A stretch of DNA of 64,000 bases from Halomonas sp. BDJS001 (GTDB lineage: Bacteria > Pseudomonadota > Gammaproteobacteria > Pseudomonadales > Halomonadaceae). The stretch lies in assembly GCF_026104355.1 (NCBI RefSeq), contig NZ_CP110535.1, forward strand, positions 4,216,001-4,280,000, given 5' to 3'. How positions within the stretch are numbered: position 1 is the first letter of the stretch; each line of letters opens with the position of its first letter. Both the position numbers and the translations under genes were made by a program. Shown here one piece after another: positions 1-8,015 of the stretch. The notes under the pieces are model-generated. The model had not been told where the DNA came from. It saw nothing but the letters and a program-made list of their open reading frames with translations, and made no database searches.

Positions 1-2
1 GA

Positions 3-560
3 AACTTCTTTGAGGGCCATGCCGCTATTTGGCTATTTGGCTACGGCTCGCTGATTTGGAAGGCGGATTTTGCCTACTTAGAGCGTCGCCCGGCGTATAT
101 ACACGGCTGGGAGCGGCGATTTTGGCAGGGCTCCCACGACCACCGTGGCACGCCTGAAGCGCCTGGGCGGGTGGCGACGCTGGTTCGCGCCAAGGGTTCG
201 ATTTGCCACGGCATGGCCTACCGCATTACCCCGGAAGTGCTCGCCCCGCTGGATGTGCGTGAGAAGAACGGCTATTTGCGGGAAAAAGTAGCGCTGACGT
301 TCGTTGATGAGAAGGCGTCTGTTGCTGAGAAGAGCAGCGGAACCGAACAGAGTGAAGGACTTATTTATCTGGCCAGTGAAGACAATCCAGCCTTTTTGGG
401 CGACGCGCCGCTTGATGAAATCGCTCAGCAAATTGCCAATGCCCATGGCCCCAGCGGCCCCAACCGCGACTACTTGGTCAACCTCGCCAAGGCGCTGCGG
501 GAACTAGGTGCCAACGACGCCCATATCTTTGCCCTGGAACAGCAGCTGAGCCAATTTTAA
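3..560 (+). CDS. chaC: Glutathione-specific gamma-glutamylcyclotransferase, ChaC family (5' partial)
   Basis: The frame is open from the first bases of the window, so the true start lies upstream. The N-terminal part reads FGYGSLIWKADF followed by ERRPAYIHGWERRFWQGS, the signature of the ChaC family, whose YGSL loop binds the gamma-glutamyl group. Family members cleave glutathione to 5-oxoproline and Cys-Gly in the cytosol. A conserved stretch near REKNGY follows, and the protein ends at residue 186 of the visible part, close to the normal C-terminus (ChaC is about 230 residues). An ATG at 171 would remove the substrate loop, so it is not the start. The neighbouring gene is convergent, ending 3 bases downstream. 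Confidence 0.88.
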   Translation, partial: NFFEGHAAIWLFGYGSLIWKADFAYLERRPAYIHGWERRFWQGSHDHRGTPEAPGRVATLVRAKGSICHGMAYRITPEVLAPLDVREKNGYLREKVALTFVDEKASVAEKSSGTEQSEGLIYLASEDNPAFLGDAPLDEIAQQIANAHGPSGPNRDYLVNLAKALRELGANDAHIFALEQQLSQF

Positions 561-562
561 CA

Positions 563-1090
563 TTACCAGTAGCGTGGATAGCGGCGGTGGCGGGCAAGGT
601 TATTGACCAATATGGCGATGACCAGCATCACTACACTGCCCGCGCCGATTGGCAAAAGAGGGTACCACCACCCTAATTGATGAACACTGGCGCCCCCGCC
701 TACCGCAATCAGCGCCGCCGCGGCGCCCGGTGGGTGAACCGTGTGGGTTAGCTGCATACCCAATACCGAGAGTGAGACGGCCAGGGCCATTGAGAGCGGT
801 GTCGCCCCCAGCAGTTGATAGCAAGCAACGCCAATACCCGCGGAGAGCACGCTGCCAAACAGTACATGGCTGGGCTGAGCAAAAGGACTTTCAGGTGCCG
901 CATAGATGAGCACCGAGGTTGCGCCGAAGGAGCCTACGATCAGCAGTTGTTGTGACAGCCACGCCGAGCTTAACCAGCAAATGACCGCCATACCGGTAAA
1001 GGCCCCGAGCCATGACCAAAAAGCATCCTGCCAGCCTACCCAGGCACGCTTGACTGGCTGCCCCCGCATCTTGCCAAGATAAGTCTTCAT
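563..1090 (-). CDS. HPP family integral membrane protein
   Basis: A roughly 175-residue protein with four or more hydrophobic segments and the motif THTVHPPGAAAALIAV, which gives the HPP family its name. Bacterial members are inner-membrane proteins of poorly known role. A plant chloroplast relative has been linked to nitrite transport, but nothing in this sequence shows that function here. I chose the ATG at 1090 (MKTYLGKMRG) because family members begin with a short basic stretch. An upstream in-frame ATG at 1162 would add 24 residues. Neither start has a strong ribosome binding site. Confidence 0.8.
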   Translation of the reverse strand: MKTYLGKMRGQPVKRAWVGWQDAFWSWLGAFTGMAVICWLSSAWLSQQLLIVGSFGATSVLIYAAPESPFAQPSHVLFGSVLSAGIGVACYQLLGATPLSMALAVSLSVLGMQLTHTVHPPGAAAALIAVGGGASVHQLGWWYPLLPIGAGSVVMLVIAILVNNLARHRRYPRYW

Positions 1091-1293
1091 TGCACTCGCT
1101 TTGCACAAAATGAGTGCAAATGATGCCAAAATGCACCAAATAAGCAAATGACAATCTATCATGCCCCTAATGAAATTGACTCAAGGGCAACCTGATTACT
1201 CATCGTCAGTGCATGGGGTGTTAACCAAGGTGAGAAACAGGGGCATTATTTTATGACATTTTTTATAAACAATACCCGAGCTCGTTCGTCATA

Positions 1294-1590
1294 CTAGATA
1301 GAGGGGTCAAACAGCTTAACTTCGCGTATATCGACCTGCTCCCAGACACGCTCATTCATATAAGGCTCTTGCGCCAGCCAAGCCTCTAAATCTTCTCGAG
1401 TGGCAAATCTGAAATGTGCATTTGAACCAATCATTTTACCTTCATCGTTCAGCACTACCCCTCCACTGACGAAATTACCCGACCGATAGAGAGTACGGAG
1501 CCCCTCCAGGTGCGGCTCGCGACAAGCCAAGCGGCGGTTTAAGGCACCTTCATCGGTGTAATCGTAGGCGACCAACGCAAACTGCTTCAT
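1294..1590 (-). CDS. YciI family protein
   Basis: A 98-residue protein with the ferredoxin-like layout of YciI proteins: MKQFALVAYDYTD at the start, a central LYRSGNFVSGGVVLNDEGKMIGS strand-turn, and a terminal DIREVKLF strand. Family members bind small ligands or act as small hydrolase or dehydrochlorinase-like enzymes, and the substrate here is unknown. The start is supported by an AGGAG sequence 7 to 8 bases upstream. It lies just upstream of, and co-directional with, the small membrane protein at 1612-1998 in reverse order, so the two may share a transcript. Confidence 0.75.
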   Translation of the reverse strand: MKQFALVAYDYTDEGALNRRLACREPHLEGLRTLYRSGNFVSGGVVLNDEGKMIGSNAHFRFATREDLEAWLAQEPYMNERVWEQVDIREVKLFDPSI

Positions 1591-1611
1591 CTACTACTCC
1601 TCTTAGTGTGT

Positions 1612-1998
1612 TTACATCATCAACCATGAAAGAATAAACAGCCCCAGCACGGTACGAAAAATACCGCCGATTAGCGAGCCACGCAGAAATGCGCGCAAAC
1701 CGCCCCACAGGATCAGCAGCCCGATCACTAAGACGGTAATACTGAAAAAGGAATCATTGATCCCCAGCGAACGGGTCAAGCCGTCGATAAAATCGCCGAA
1801 CGCTGCAAAGAAGTTGGTAAAAATGCTCAGCAGAAACTCCACCACCACGCGGATCGCTTCGCCGATAGTTTCGCCAATTTCGTCAAAAAAGCCATTTGCC
1901 TGCATCGCGTTTGCTTGCATTGATAGTACCCAAGACTGAGAAGGATTAGCGACATTGTCGGTTAAATACGCTGACTGAGCAAAGCAAGGCAAATCCAT
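1612..1998 (-). CDS. Small membrane protein of unknown function
   Basis: I do not recognise this protein. It has 128 residues if started at 1998, where a purine-rich GGAAGGCGAAGAG sequence lies upstream. An alternative start at 1920 (MQANAMQANG) would give 102 residues. It contains an amphipathic region around FFDEIGETIGEAIRVVVEFLLSIF, a hydrophobic segment ITVLVIGLLILWGGL, a glycine/arginine linker, and a second hydrophobic C-terminal segment ending in WLMM. This suggests a two-helix membrane protein with little soluble part. It sits 21 bases upstream of the YciI gene on the same strand. Confidence 0.5.
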   Translation of the reverse strand: MDLPCFAQSAYLTDNVANPSQSWVLSMQANAMQANGFFDEIGETIGEAIRVVVEFLLSIFTNFFAAFGDFIDGLTRSLGINDSFFSITVLVIGLLILWGGLRAFLRGSLIGGIFRTVLGLFILSWLMM

Positions 1999-2113
1999 TC
2001 CACTCTTCGCCTTCCGTTTTTAGCGACTTTACTGCCAAGCAACTACCCTAATAATCATGAAACGTTCGTTTAAATACCCCCCCCTTATCGTCACTACGCG
2101 CTAGGTGCTTGCC

Positions 2114-3787
2114 ATGACCCACTACTATCCACTTGCCGATCAACTTCACGCCAGCACGCACTTGGTGGAAAACCAGCCGCCGTCACTGGAGAACTACAAC
2201 AGCTACACTACTGATCGTGCGCTTCAGGAGGGCGTTAGACGAGAAAGCGGCTCTGACGACGACGCTCCACTCAAGACATTTGGTCAGTGGGCGGGCTCCG
2301 CCGAGGCGATTGCCTTAGGGGTTGAAGCCAACCGTTACTCACCCCAGTTAGCGACCCACGACCGGCAAGGCCATCGGGTCGATTTGATCGAGTTTCATCC
2401 CGCCTATCATCGGCTTATGCAAACGGCGATAGAGCACGGCTTGCATGCCAGCCCCTGGAGAAAACCTCAGCCCGGAGCGCATGTTAACCGCGCCGCCCGC
2501 TATTTTTTACAGGCCCAGGTAGAAGCAGGCCATGGCTGCCCGATTACCATGACCTTTGCCGCCCTGCCCGCGCTTCGCCACCAGCCTAGCTTGCTCGTAG
2601 AGTGGGGCGATAAAGTCACCGCGCCACATTATGACCCGCGCAACGTGCCCTATTTCGAGAAACAGGGTCTCACTCTCGGCATGGCGATGACCGAAAAACA
2701 GGGCGGCTCCGATGTGCGTTTGAACACCACCCGCGCTTACCCCATTGGCCAGTGCGGGCCCGGCGAAACCTACGAGCTGGTGGGGCATAAGTGGTTTGTC
2801 TCTGCCCCCATGTGCGATGCCTTTCTGGTACTCGCCCAAGCGCCCGGCGGCTTGAGCTGTTTTTTGCTGCCACGCTGGCGGCCCGACGGCAGTAAGAACC
2901 CGCTTCATATACAGCAGCTAAAACGTAAAATGGGCAACGTATCGAATGCTTCCAGCGAGACCGAGCTGCGGGGCGCCTTTGCCTGGATGGTGGGCGATGA
3001 AGGCCGCGGCGTGCGCACCATCATCGAGATGGTCGCCATGACCCGCTACGACTGCATGATTGGCTCAGCTGCCGGAATGCGCCAGGCCACCGCCCAGGCG
3101 ATTCACCACGCCTCTCATCGGCATGCCTTTGGGGCGCGCTTGAGCGAGCAGCCACTGATGCAAAATGTGCTCGCTGACTTGGCCATTGAGAGCGAAGCCG
3201 CCACCAGCTTAATGCTGCGCATGGCCCGGGCTATGGATCACCAGGACAACGAGCATGAGCGCCTGCTTTCGCGAATCGCCACCCCCGTCGGCAAGTACTG
3301 GATCTGTAAGCGCACGCCCCACCACGCTTATGAAGCGATGGAGGTAATTGGCGGAAGCGGCGTCATGGAGACCCATATGATGGCGCGCCTGTTCCGCGAA
3401 TCGCCCATCAACGCCATTTGGGAAGGCAGCGGAAATGTGCAGTGTTTGGATATCCTGCGTGCGATTGAAAAACAGCCCGAAGTGCTCGACGCCTACTTCG
3501 CCGAACTTGCCAAAGCGCAAGGCGCTGATGCGCATCTTGACCGCTTTATTCACCAATTACAGCGGTCAATGCAGGATACCCAAGCGCTCCAGTACCGCGC
3601 CCGCCAGTTAGCGGACAGCATGGCTCTGGCGCTACAGGGCGCCCTACTGGTGCAGCACGCCCCTGCCTGCGTGGCTGATGCCTTCTGCGCTGGTCGGCTT
3701 GCCGACCGCAGTGGCCTCAATACAGGCACGCTACCCACCGGGCTGGATTGCGCGGCGATTATCGAGCGTGCCCGACCGGTGGAATAA
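2114..3787 (+). CDS. aidB: AidB-like acyl-CoA dehydrogenase, alkylation response
   Basis: A 557-residue flavoprotein of the AidB branch of acyl-CoA dehydrogenases. It matches E. coli AidB throughout: the N-terminal lid with ENYN and a RESG segment, QVEAGHGCPITMTFAALPAL, GMAMTEKQGGSDVR at the FAD site, KMGNVSNASSE, and EAMEVIGGSGVMETHMMARLFRE...NAIWEGSGNVQCLDILR. AidB binds DNA through its C-terminal domain and protects it during the adaptive response to alkylation. Its length equals the family norm (about 540). I prefer the ATG at 2114, preceded by AGGTG, over the GTG at 2105. No ada gene is visible nearby. Confidence 0.85.
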   Translation: MTHYYPLADQLHASTHLVENQPPSLENYNSYTTDRALQEGVRRESGSDDDAPLKTFGQWAGSAEAIALGVEANRYSPQLATHDRQGHRVDLIEFHPAYHRLMQTAIEHGLHASPWRKPQPGAHVNRAARYFLQAQVEAGHGCPITMTFAALPALRHQPSLLVEWGDKVTAPHYDPRNVPYFEKQGLTLGMAMTEKQGGSDVRLNTTRAYPIGQCGPGETYELVGHKWFVSAPMCDAFLVLAQAPGGLSCFLLPRWRPDGSKNPLHIQQLKRKMGNVSNASSETELRGAFAWMVGDEGRGVRTIIEMVAMTRYDCMIGSAAGMRQATAQAIHHASHRHAFGARLSEQPLMQNVLADLAIESEAATSLMLRMARAMDHQDNEHERLLSRIATPVGKYWICKRTPHHAYEAMEVIGGSGVMETHMMARLFRESPINAIWEGSGNVQCLDILRAIEKQPEVLDAYFAELAKAQGADAHLDRFIHQLQRSMQDTQALQYRARQLADSMALALQGALLVQHAPACVADAFCAGRLADRSGLNTGTLPTGLDCAAIIERARPVE

Positions 3788-3958
3788 GCGTTCACGACTA
3801 TGGTGGCCTTCCATGCTAAAGCTGATCGCGTAAAACTACTCACATTAAAAAACTATTTACCTCCTGAATTAAAAGCCAGCAACAACGTGATAGCGGGAGA
3901 GCTTGGTGCATTGCTAGTCCCAACCATGACAAGTTCGGGCAGGCTTCCGGTAAGATAT

Positions 3959-3984
3959 AAAACACCCCAACATAGGCGTGTTTT
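3959..3984. promoter_or_regulatory. Inverted repeat abutting the LysR start codon
   Basis: Arms AAAACAC (3959-3965) and GTGTTTT (3978-3984) are separated by 12 bases, and the right arm ends at the base before the ATG at 3985. The spacing is compatible with a dimer-binding operator or a hairpin that masks the start codon. Autoregulation by the LysR protein is an inference. Confidence 0.4.
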
Positions 3985-4911
3985 ATGCTTAACCAGCGTG
4001 CATTAACCTACCTCAATGAAGTGATTCGCCGCGGCTCGCTCAGGCGCGCCGCCGCCCACCTCAATGTTGACGCCTCTGCCGTTAGCCGCCAATTAAAAGC
4101 GCTCGAAGAAGAGCTGGATACCCAGCTATGTGAGCGGCACGGAAGGGGGATGCGTGCTACTGCAGCGGGCCAGCTCCTGGTGCACCATTTTCATGCCCAG
4201 CGAGCATCAGAAGAGGCCGTGCTATCCCAGCTCATGGCCCTTCAGAGCCTAGCGAAAGGGGAAGTTCGCATTGCCGTGGGAGAAGGGTTTATCGCTGACC
4301 TGATCGCCGCACCGTTAGGCACTTTTATGTCAGCGTTTGACGGTATCAAAGTTGAAATTCGCATGGCGGGTGTCAATGAAGCGATGTCGTTACTCAAAGA
4401 TCGCGAAGTGGATATAGCGCTACTTTATGCACCGCCGGTAGACCCGCAGCTTTTTTGCCACGTGGAAACGCGCCAGCCGCTGGATGTCATCGTGCCGCCC
4501 AGTCATCCGCTCAGCGAGCTAGATCGCCCTGTGAGATTGCATGACCTCAAGGAGTGGCCTCTTGCGTTAATGGATAACCCTTTCGGTATGCGGCAAATGG
4601 TCAATATGGTGGCCCACCAGGAGCGCATTCATCTTGAAGCGCGACTGCATACCAATTCTGTTTCGGTGTTAAAGAATTTCGTGCGCTCAGGCATCGGAGT
4701 TACGTTTATGCCTGAACTCACCGTAGCGGATGAAATTGAGCGCGGTGAGATCTTCACACTCCCCATGCAGTACCCGGTGATGAACGGTACGCGGGCACAA
4801 ATTGTTAGCCTGAAAGGGCAGGAGCTCCCGGTTGCCTCAATCACTTGCATCGACCATTTGCACAAAGGCATGCGCTTTTTCTCCGCCGATGCACCACGAC
4901 TGTTGCAATAA
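3985..4911 (+). CDS. LysR-family transcriptional regulator
   Basis: A 308-residue protein with an N-terminal winged helix-turn-helix (residues 3-62, [30 protein letters not shown]) and a C-terminal type 2 periplasmic-binding-like effector domain (about 90-300). The effector domain has LKDREVDIALLYAPP and a VRSGIGVTFMPEL segment typical of the family. It lies 126 bases upstream of the TRAP operon at 5038 in the same direction, so it is the likely local regulator of that operon. Its effector is probably the imported substrate. There is no clear Shine-Dalgarno sequence; the start sits against an inverted repeat. Confidence 0.88.
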   Translation: MLNQRALTYLNEVIRRGSLRRAAAHLNVDASAVSRQLKALEEELDTQLCERHGRGMRATAAGQLLVHHFHAQRASEEAVLSQLMALQSLAKGEVRIAVGEGFIADLIAAPLGTFMSAFDGIKVEIRMAGVNEAMSLLKDREVDIALLYAPPVDPQLFCHVETRQPLDVIVPPSHPLSELDRPVRLHDLKEWPLALMDNPFGMRQMVNMVAHQERIHLEARLHTNSVSVLKNFVRSGIGVTFMPELTVADEIERGEIFTLPMQYPVMNGTRAQIVSLKGQELPVASITCIDHLHKGMRFFSADAPRLLQ

Positions 4912-5037
4912 AAGCCACAGTTTAGGTATTGCATAGTCAACACCTCAATACATAGTCTTTTAGTAGGCACTCCTTATAAATCCAATAACGCGCCCATAGC
5001 GCCCCGTAGCTCACGACAATAAACCAGGAGACTTACG

Positions 5038-6072
5038 ATGTTTACTCAGCACTTTTCACCCAAACGACTCATCTCGGCTTGCCTGATTGGCTCTGCCATG
5101 ATGGCAGGGAACACGCTTGCAGCCACCACCATTAATCTGAGTTACAACGGTGCCCCAGATCCCGAAAAGAATGCTGTCCACGTCTTTGCAGAGAACCTTA
5201 AAACGTTGGTAGACGAAAAAACTGACGGTGAGATTCAGCTGGAACTCTATCCGAATAGCATGCTGGGTGAAGAAGAGGAGCGCATGGAACAAACCATGAA
5301 TACGCCAATGCTCAATGTGGCGTCATTTGCGGGTGTCTCTCCTCTTGTTGATGAAATCTTCGTTAGCGCTATTCCGTTTCTGTTCGACGATTTTTCTGCA
5401 GCCCACACTTTCTTCGATGAGGGTGAGTATTGGCAGGAAGTCAGCAACGCTCTGCAGGAGCGTGCGGGGATCGATATGCTAGCCGTTGTGGAAGAGGGCG
5501 GCTTTTTGGCGTTCACTAATAACGAAAGGCCAATCAGCCATCCTGACGACTTCGAAGGACTCCGCTTCCGCGCCATGGATCCTAGCCAGGTCGCTCTCTA
5601 TGAGGCCTTCGGCGCCTCCGGCACGCCCATCCCCTGGACAGAAACCTACATGGCACTGCGCACCGGAGTAGCTGACGGCCAAATGAACCCGCCGATGTAT
5701 ATCATCCTAGGCAGCCTTTACGAAGTGCAGGACTATCTGACCCTCGCCAATATCCAGTACTCCGACCAATTCCTGGTAGGCAACAGCGAAATGATCGCGG
5801 GTTGGGATGATGAGCTTCGTAGCGCCTTTATGGAGGCCGTCGCCGAAGCCAATCACAATGCCCGTGAGCATAACGAAGAGCAGGTCGAGGCGCGTATTGC
5901 CTATCTGGAAGAACAAGGTATGGAAGTGATTCGCCCTTCTGAAGAGGAGCTCGACGCTTTCCGCGAAATCGGCCAGCCTGCTTACCTTGAGTGGCTCGGT
6001 GAGCGTGATATCGAGCAACGCTGGATAGATATGGCGTTGGAAGATGCAGGCATGAGCGAACTGCTCGACTAA
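5038..6072 (+). CDS. TRAP transporter substrate-binding protein, DctP family
   Basis: A 344-residue periplasmic protein with a Sec signal peptide (about residues 1-29, ending NTLAATT). The DctP fold is shown by LYPNSMLGEEEE, the fifth-strand region GLRFRAMDPSQVALYEAFGASGTPIPWTETYMALRTGVADGQMNPP and the C-terminal helices. The FRAMD arginine normally makes the salt bridge to a substrate carboxylate. This binding protein delivers ligand to the permease pair at 6210-7995. The start has an AGGAG sequence. The ligand is unknown, but the downstream D-Ala-D-Ala dipeptidase points to a peptide or an amino-acid-derived acid. Confidence 0.9.
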   Translation: MFTQHFSPKRLISACLIGSAMMAGNTLAATTINLSYNGAPDPEKNAVHVFAENLKTLVDEKTDGEIQLELYPNSMLGEEEERMEQTMNTPMLNVASFAGVSPLVDEIFVSAIPFLFDDFSAAHTFFDEGEYWQEVSNALQERAGIDMLAVVEEGGFLAFTNNERPISHPDDFEGLRFRAMDPSQVALYEAFGASGTPIPWTETYMALRTGVADGQMNPPMYIILGSLYEVQDYLTLANIQYSDQFLVGNSEMIAGWDDELRSAFMEAVAEANHNAREHNEEQVEARIAYLEEQGMEVIRPSEEELDAFREIGQPAYLEWLGERDIEQRWIDMALEDAGMSELLD

Positions 6073-6097
6073 CGGCTGTTAACACCGTTGCAAAACA

Positions 6098-6120
6098 GGG
6101 GCTGGTACCTTACCGGCCCC
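6098..6120 (+). terminator. Hairpin after the binding-protein gene, probable attenuator
   Basis: Stem GGGGCTGGTA (6098-6107) pairs with TACCGGCCCC (6111-6120), with one G-U pair and a three-base loop, followed by CTATTTTCC. It lies 26 bases after the dctP stop and upstream of the two permease genes. It probably terminates part of the transcription, or protects the 3' end of the dctP message. Confidence 0.6.
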
Positions 6121-6129
6121 CTATTTTCC

Positions 6130-6200
6130 GTACTTAATATCCCAGTACTTAATATCCCAGTACTTAATGTTCTAGTGCTTAACGTTTCTGTGCTTCATGG
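6130..6200. repeat. Degenerate 15-bp tandem repeat between dctP and dctQ
   Basis: About 4.7 units of a 15-bp unit run head to tail. The first two units are identical (GTACTTAATATCCCA at 6130-6144 and 6145-6159). The third (6160-6174) and fourth (6175-6189) have diverged, and the partial fifth runs into the dctQ ribosome binding site near 6200. The graded divergence suggests recent duplication at the upstream end. Confidence 0.85.
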
Positions 6201-6209
6201 AAGGCTGCC

Positions 6210-6701
6210 ATGTTTAATACGCTTCGATCCCGTCTTTTAGCGATCAGCCGCCCTGTTACCCTTACGCTTGCGGGCGCGCTGATATCTCTCAATGTTGCGG
6301 CCATTCTATATGGTGTGTTTTCCCGCTATATCGCCGGTGGCGCCCCCATCTGGACAGATGAACTGTCGCGTTTCTTAATTATCGCCACGGTGATGCTTGC
6401 GGCAGGGGCTGTCTGGTCGGAAGGAGGGCATATGCGCGTTGGGCTGTTGGAGAAACTGCTGCCCACCCCCTTCGCTCGTTTGCTCAATGTGTACCAGTGG
6501 GTACTCACTCTGCTGATTGCCGCAGGGGGAGCATGGGTAAGCTACCGCTATGCACTCTCGGTCAGCATGTTTACCACTTCTGGGCTTGGCATTAGCCGCA
6601 CGGTGCCACTGCTCTCGCTACCCTTGGGCTTTTTACTACTCGCTTGGCACGTGCTTCTTTATGGCCCTGCGCCGCTCAAGACCGTTGAGGACTCTTTATG
6701 A
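6210..6701 (+). CDS. TRAP transporter small permease, DctQ family
   Basis: A 163-residue integral membrane protein with four predicted helices (about residues 13-38, 48-66, 88-108 and 128-152). The family signature region is SRYIAGGAPIWTDELSRFLIIATVMLAAGAVW. It forms the membrane complex with the large permease immediately downstream. GGAAGG lies 6 bases before the start. The gene ends LKTVEDSL, and the codons for these last residues have been duplicated in tandem (see 6678-6723), so its stop no longer overlaps the dctM start as it evidently once did. Confidence 0.88.
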   Translation: MFNTLRSRLLAISRPVTLTLAGALISLNVAAILYGVFSRYIAGGAPIWTDELSRFLIIATVMLAAGAVWSEGGHMRVGLLEKLLPTPFARLLNVYQWVLTLLIAAGGAWVSYRYALSVSMFTTSGLGISRTVPLLSLPLGFLLLAWHVLLYGPAPLKTVEDSL

Positions 6702-6723
6702 AGACCGTTGAGGACTCTTTATG
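6678..6723 (+). repeat. Perfect 23-bp tandem duplication at the dctQ/dctM junction
   Basis: Bases 6678-6700 and 6701-6723 are identical. Each copy carries the last codons of dctQ, a GAGG ribosome binding site and an ATG. The first ATG (6698) opens an eight-codon frame, MKTVEDSL, stopping at 6722-6724. The second ATG (6721) is the dctM start. The dctQ stop (6699-6701) overlaps the first ATG, and the mini-frame stop overlaps the dctM ATG. Confidence 0.95.
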
Positions 6724-7995
6724 ATTTTAACTATGCTGGCGGTGTTCCTAGGCCACGTTTTGCTTGGGCTGCCTCTGTTTATCGCGCTGCTGACCACCGC
6801 GATAGTAGGCTTTCTGTTTGTCGATCCTTCGATGATTCCGCGTATGTTGCCCCAGCAATTCTTTAGCGGTATCAATGTTTTCTCCCTGATGGCTATTCCG
6901 TTATTTATCTTTGCTGGCAACCTGATGAACGTCAGCGGCTTAACCGAACGCTTGATGGGGCTCGCCCGCCTGATGGTAGGGCATTTGCGGGGCGGCATGG
7001 GTCATGTCAATGTGGTTTCAAGCGTATTCTTCGCAGGCGTCAACGGCTCAGCGGTGGCGGACACCTCGGCACTTGGGTCGCTGTTAGTGCCTGCCATGGA
7101 GAAGGAGGGCTACTCACGGGCCTTTGCCGCTGGATTGACCGCCGGCAGTTCGTTAATCGGCCCGATTATTCCACCCAGTATCTTTATGATCCTTTATGCC
7201 TCACTGACCAACACCTCGGTAGGCGATCTATTTCTGGCGGGCGTCGTGCCGGGTCTGCTGCTGGGGGTTGCCTTTATGGGCATGAACGCTTGGTATGCCT
7301 GGTGCCACCGGTTACCCAAAAGTGGTCAGTTACCCTCACTCGGCCAACTTGGCATAGCCTTCGTAGCCGCCCTGCCTGCACTTATCGCCCCCTTCATTAT
7401 CGTTGCGGGCATTGTGCTGGGCTTTGTAACGCCGACCGAGTCGGGCGCGTTGACAGCGCTGTATGTGGCCCTGTGTGGTTTCGTGCTGGGAGGGTTACGT
7501 GTTAAAGAGTGCTGGCAAGCCATCGTCGATACGGCGCGCTTAACGTCAGCGATTTTTCTCATTATGGCAGCCTCGGCGACGATTAGCTGGCTGCTCTCTT
7601 ATGCGCAGGTGCCCGCGCAATTTGTCTCGCTTTTATCCCCTTACATAGACAACGCAGTAGTGATTCTGCTGCTACTGAGTGCCATTACCTTTATAACGGG
7701 CATGTTTATGGAAGAGGTGTCGGCGTTGATGCTACTGACGCCTATCTTTGCGCCAGTGGCCATGATGGCGGGTATCGATCCCATTCACCTGGGCGTCATC
7801 ATCACGCTGAACATTACCATTGCATTGATCACGCCACCCTTGGGCGCCTGTGTGTTTGTGGCTGCCGCGGTCAGTCGACTAGAGATAGTGTCACTGTTCA
7901 GAACCATTTGGCCCTTTGTGCTGACGGCGATTGCGGTGCTTATTCTATTAATCTTTTTTCCATCGCTGACGCTATGGCTGCCGACTCAATTTTGA
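6721..7995 (+). CDS. TRAP transporter large permease, DctM family
   Basis: A 424-residue, roughly 12-helix membrane protein that carries the substrate with sodium ions across the inner membrane. Family landmarks are PLFIFAGNLMNVSGLTERL, FFAGVNGSAVADTSALGSLLVPAMEKEGY, GSSLIGPIIPPSIFMILYA, FVTPTESGALTALY and ITPPLGACVFVAAAVSRL. It follows dctQ through the duplicated junction. The first ATG after the second GAGG is taken as the start. The dipeptidase gene starts about 20 bases downstream, so dctP, dctQ, dctM and the peptidase probably form one operon. Confidence 0.92.
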   Translation: MILTMLAVFLGHVLLGLPLFIALLTTAIVGFLFVDPSMIPRMLPQQFFSGINVFSLMAIPLFIFAGNLMNVSGLTERLMGLARLMVGHLRGGMGHVNVVSSVFFAGVNGSAVADTSALGSLLVPAMEKEGYSRAFAAGLTAGSSLIGPIIPPSIFMILYASLTNTSVGDLFLAGVVPGLLLGVAFMGMNAWYAWCHRLPKSGQLPSLGQLGIAFVAALPALIAPFIIVAGIVLGFVTPTESGALTALYVALCGFVLGGLRVKECWQAIVDTARLTSAIFLIMAASATISWLLSYAQVPAQFVSLLSPYIDNAVVILLLLSAITFITGMFMEEVSALMLLTPIFAPVAMMAGIDPIHLGVIITLNITIALITPPLGACVFVAAAVSRLEIVSLFRTIWPFVLTAIAVLILLIFFPSLTLWLPTQF

Positions 7996-8015
7996 TAACA
8001 CCCTCTTTGGATAAC

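Noticed and set aside
3800..4006. A 68-codon frame between aidB and the LysR gene
   Set aside because: It overlaps the LysR start and its inverted repeat, shows no recognisable domain, and no ribosome binding site was seen.
6130..6200. Tandem 15-bp units as a CRISPR array
   Set aside because: Units are directly adjacent without spacers, far too short for CRISPR repeats, and no cas genes are present.
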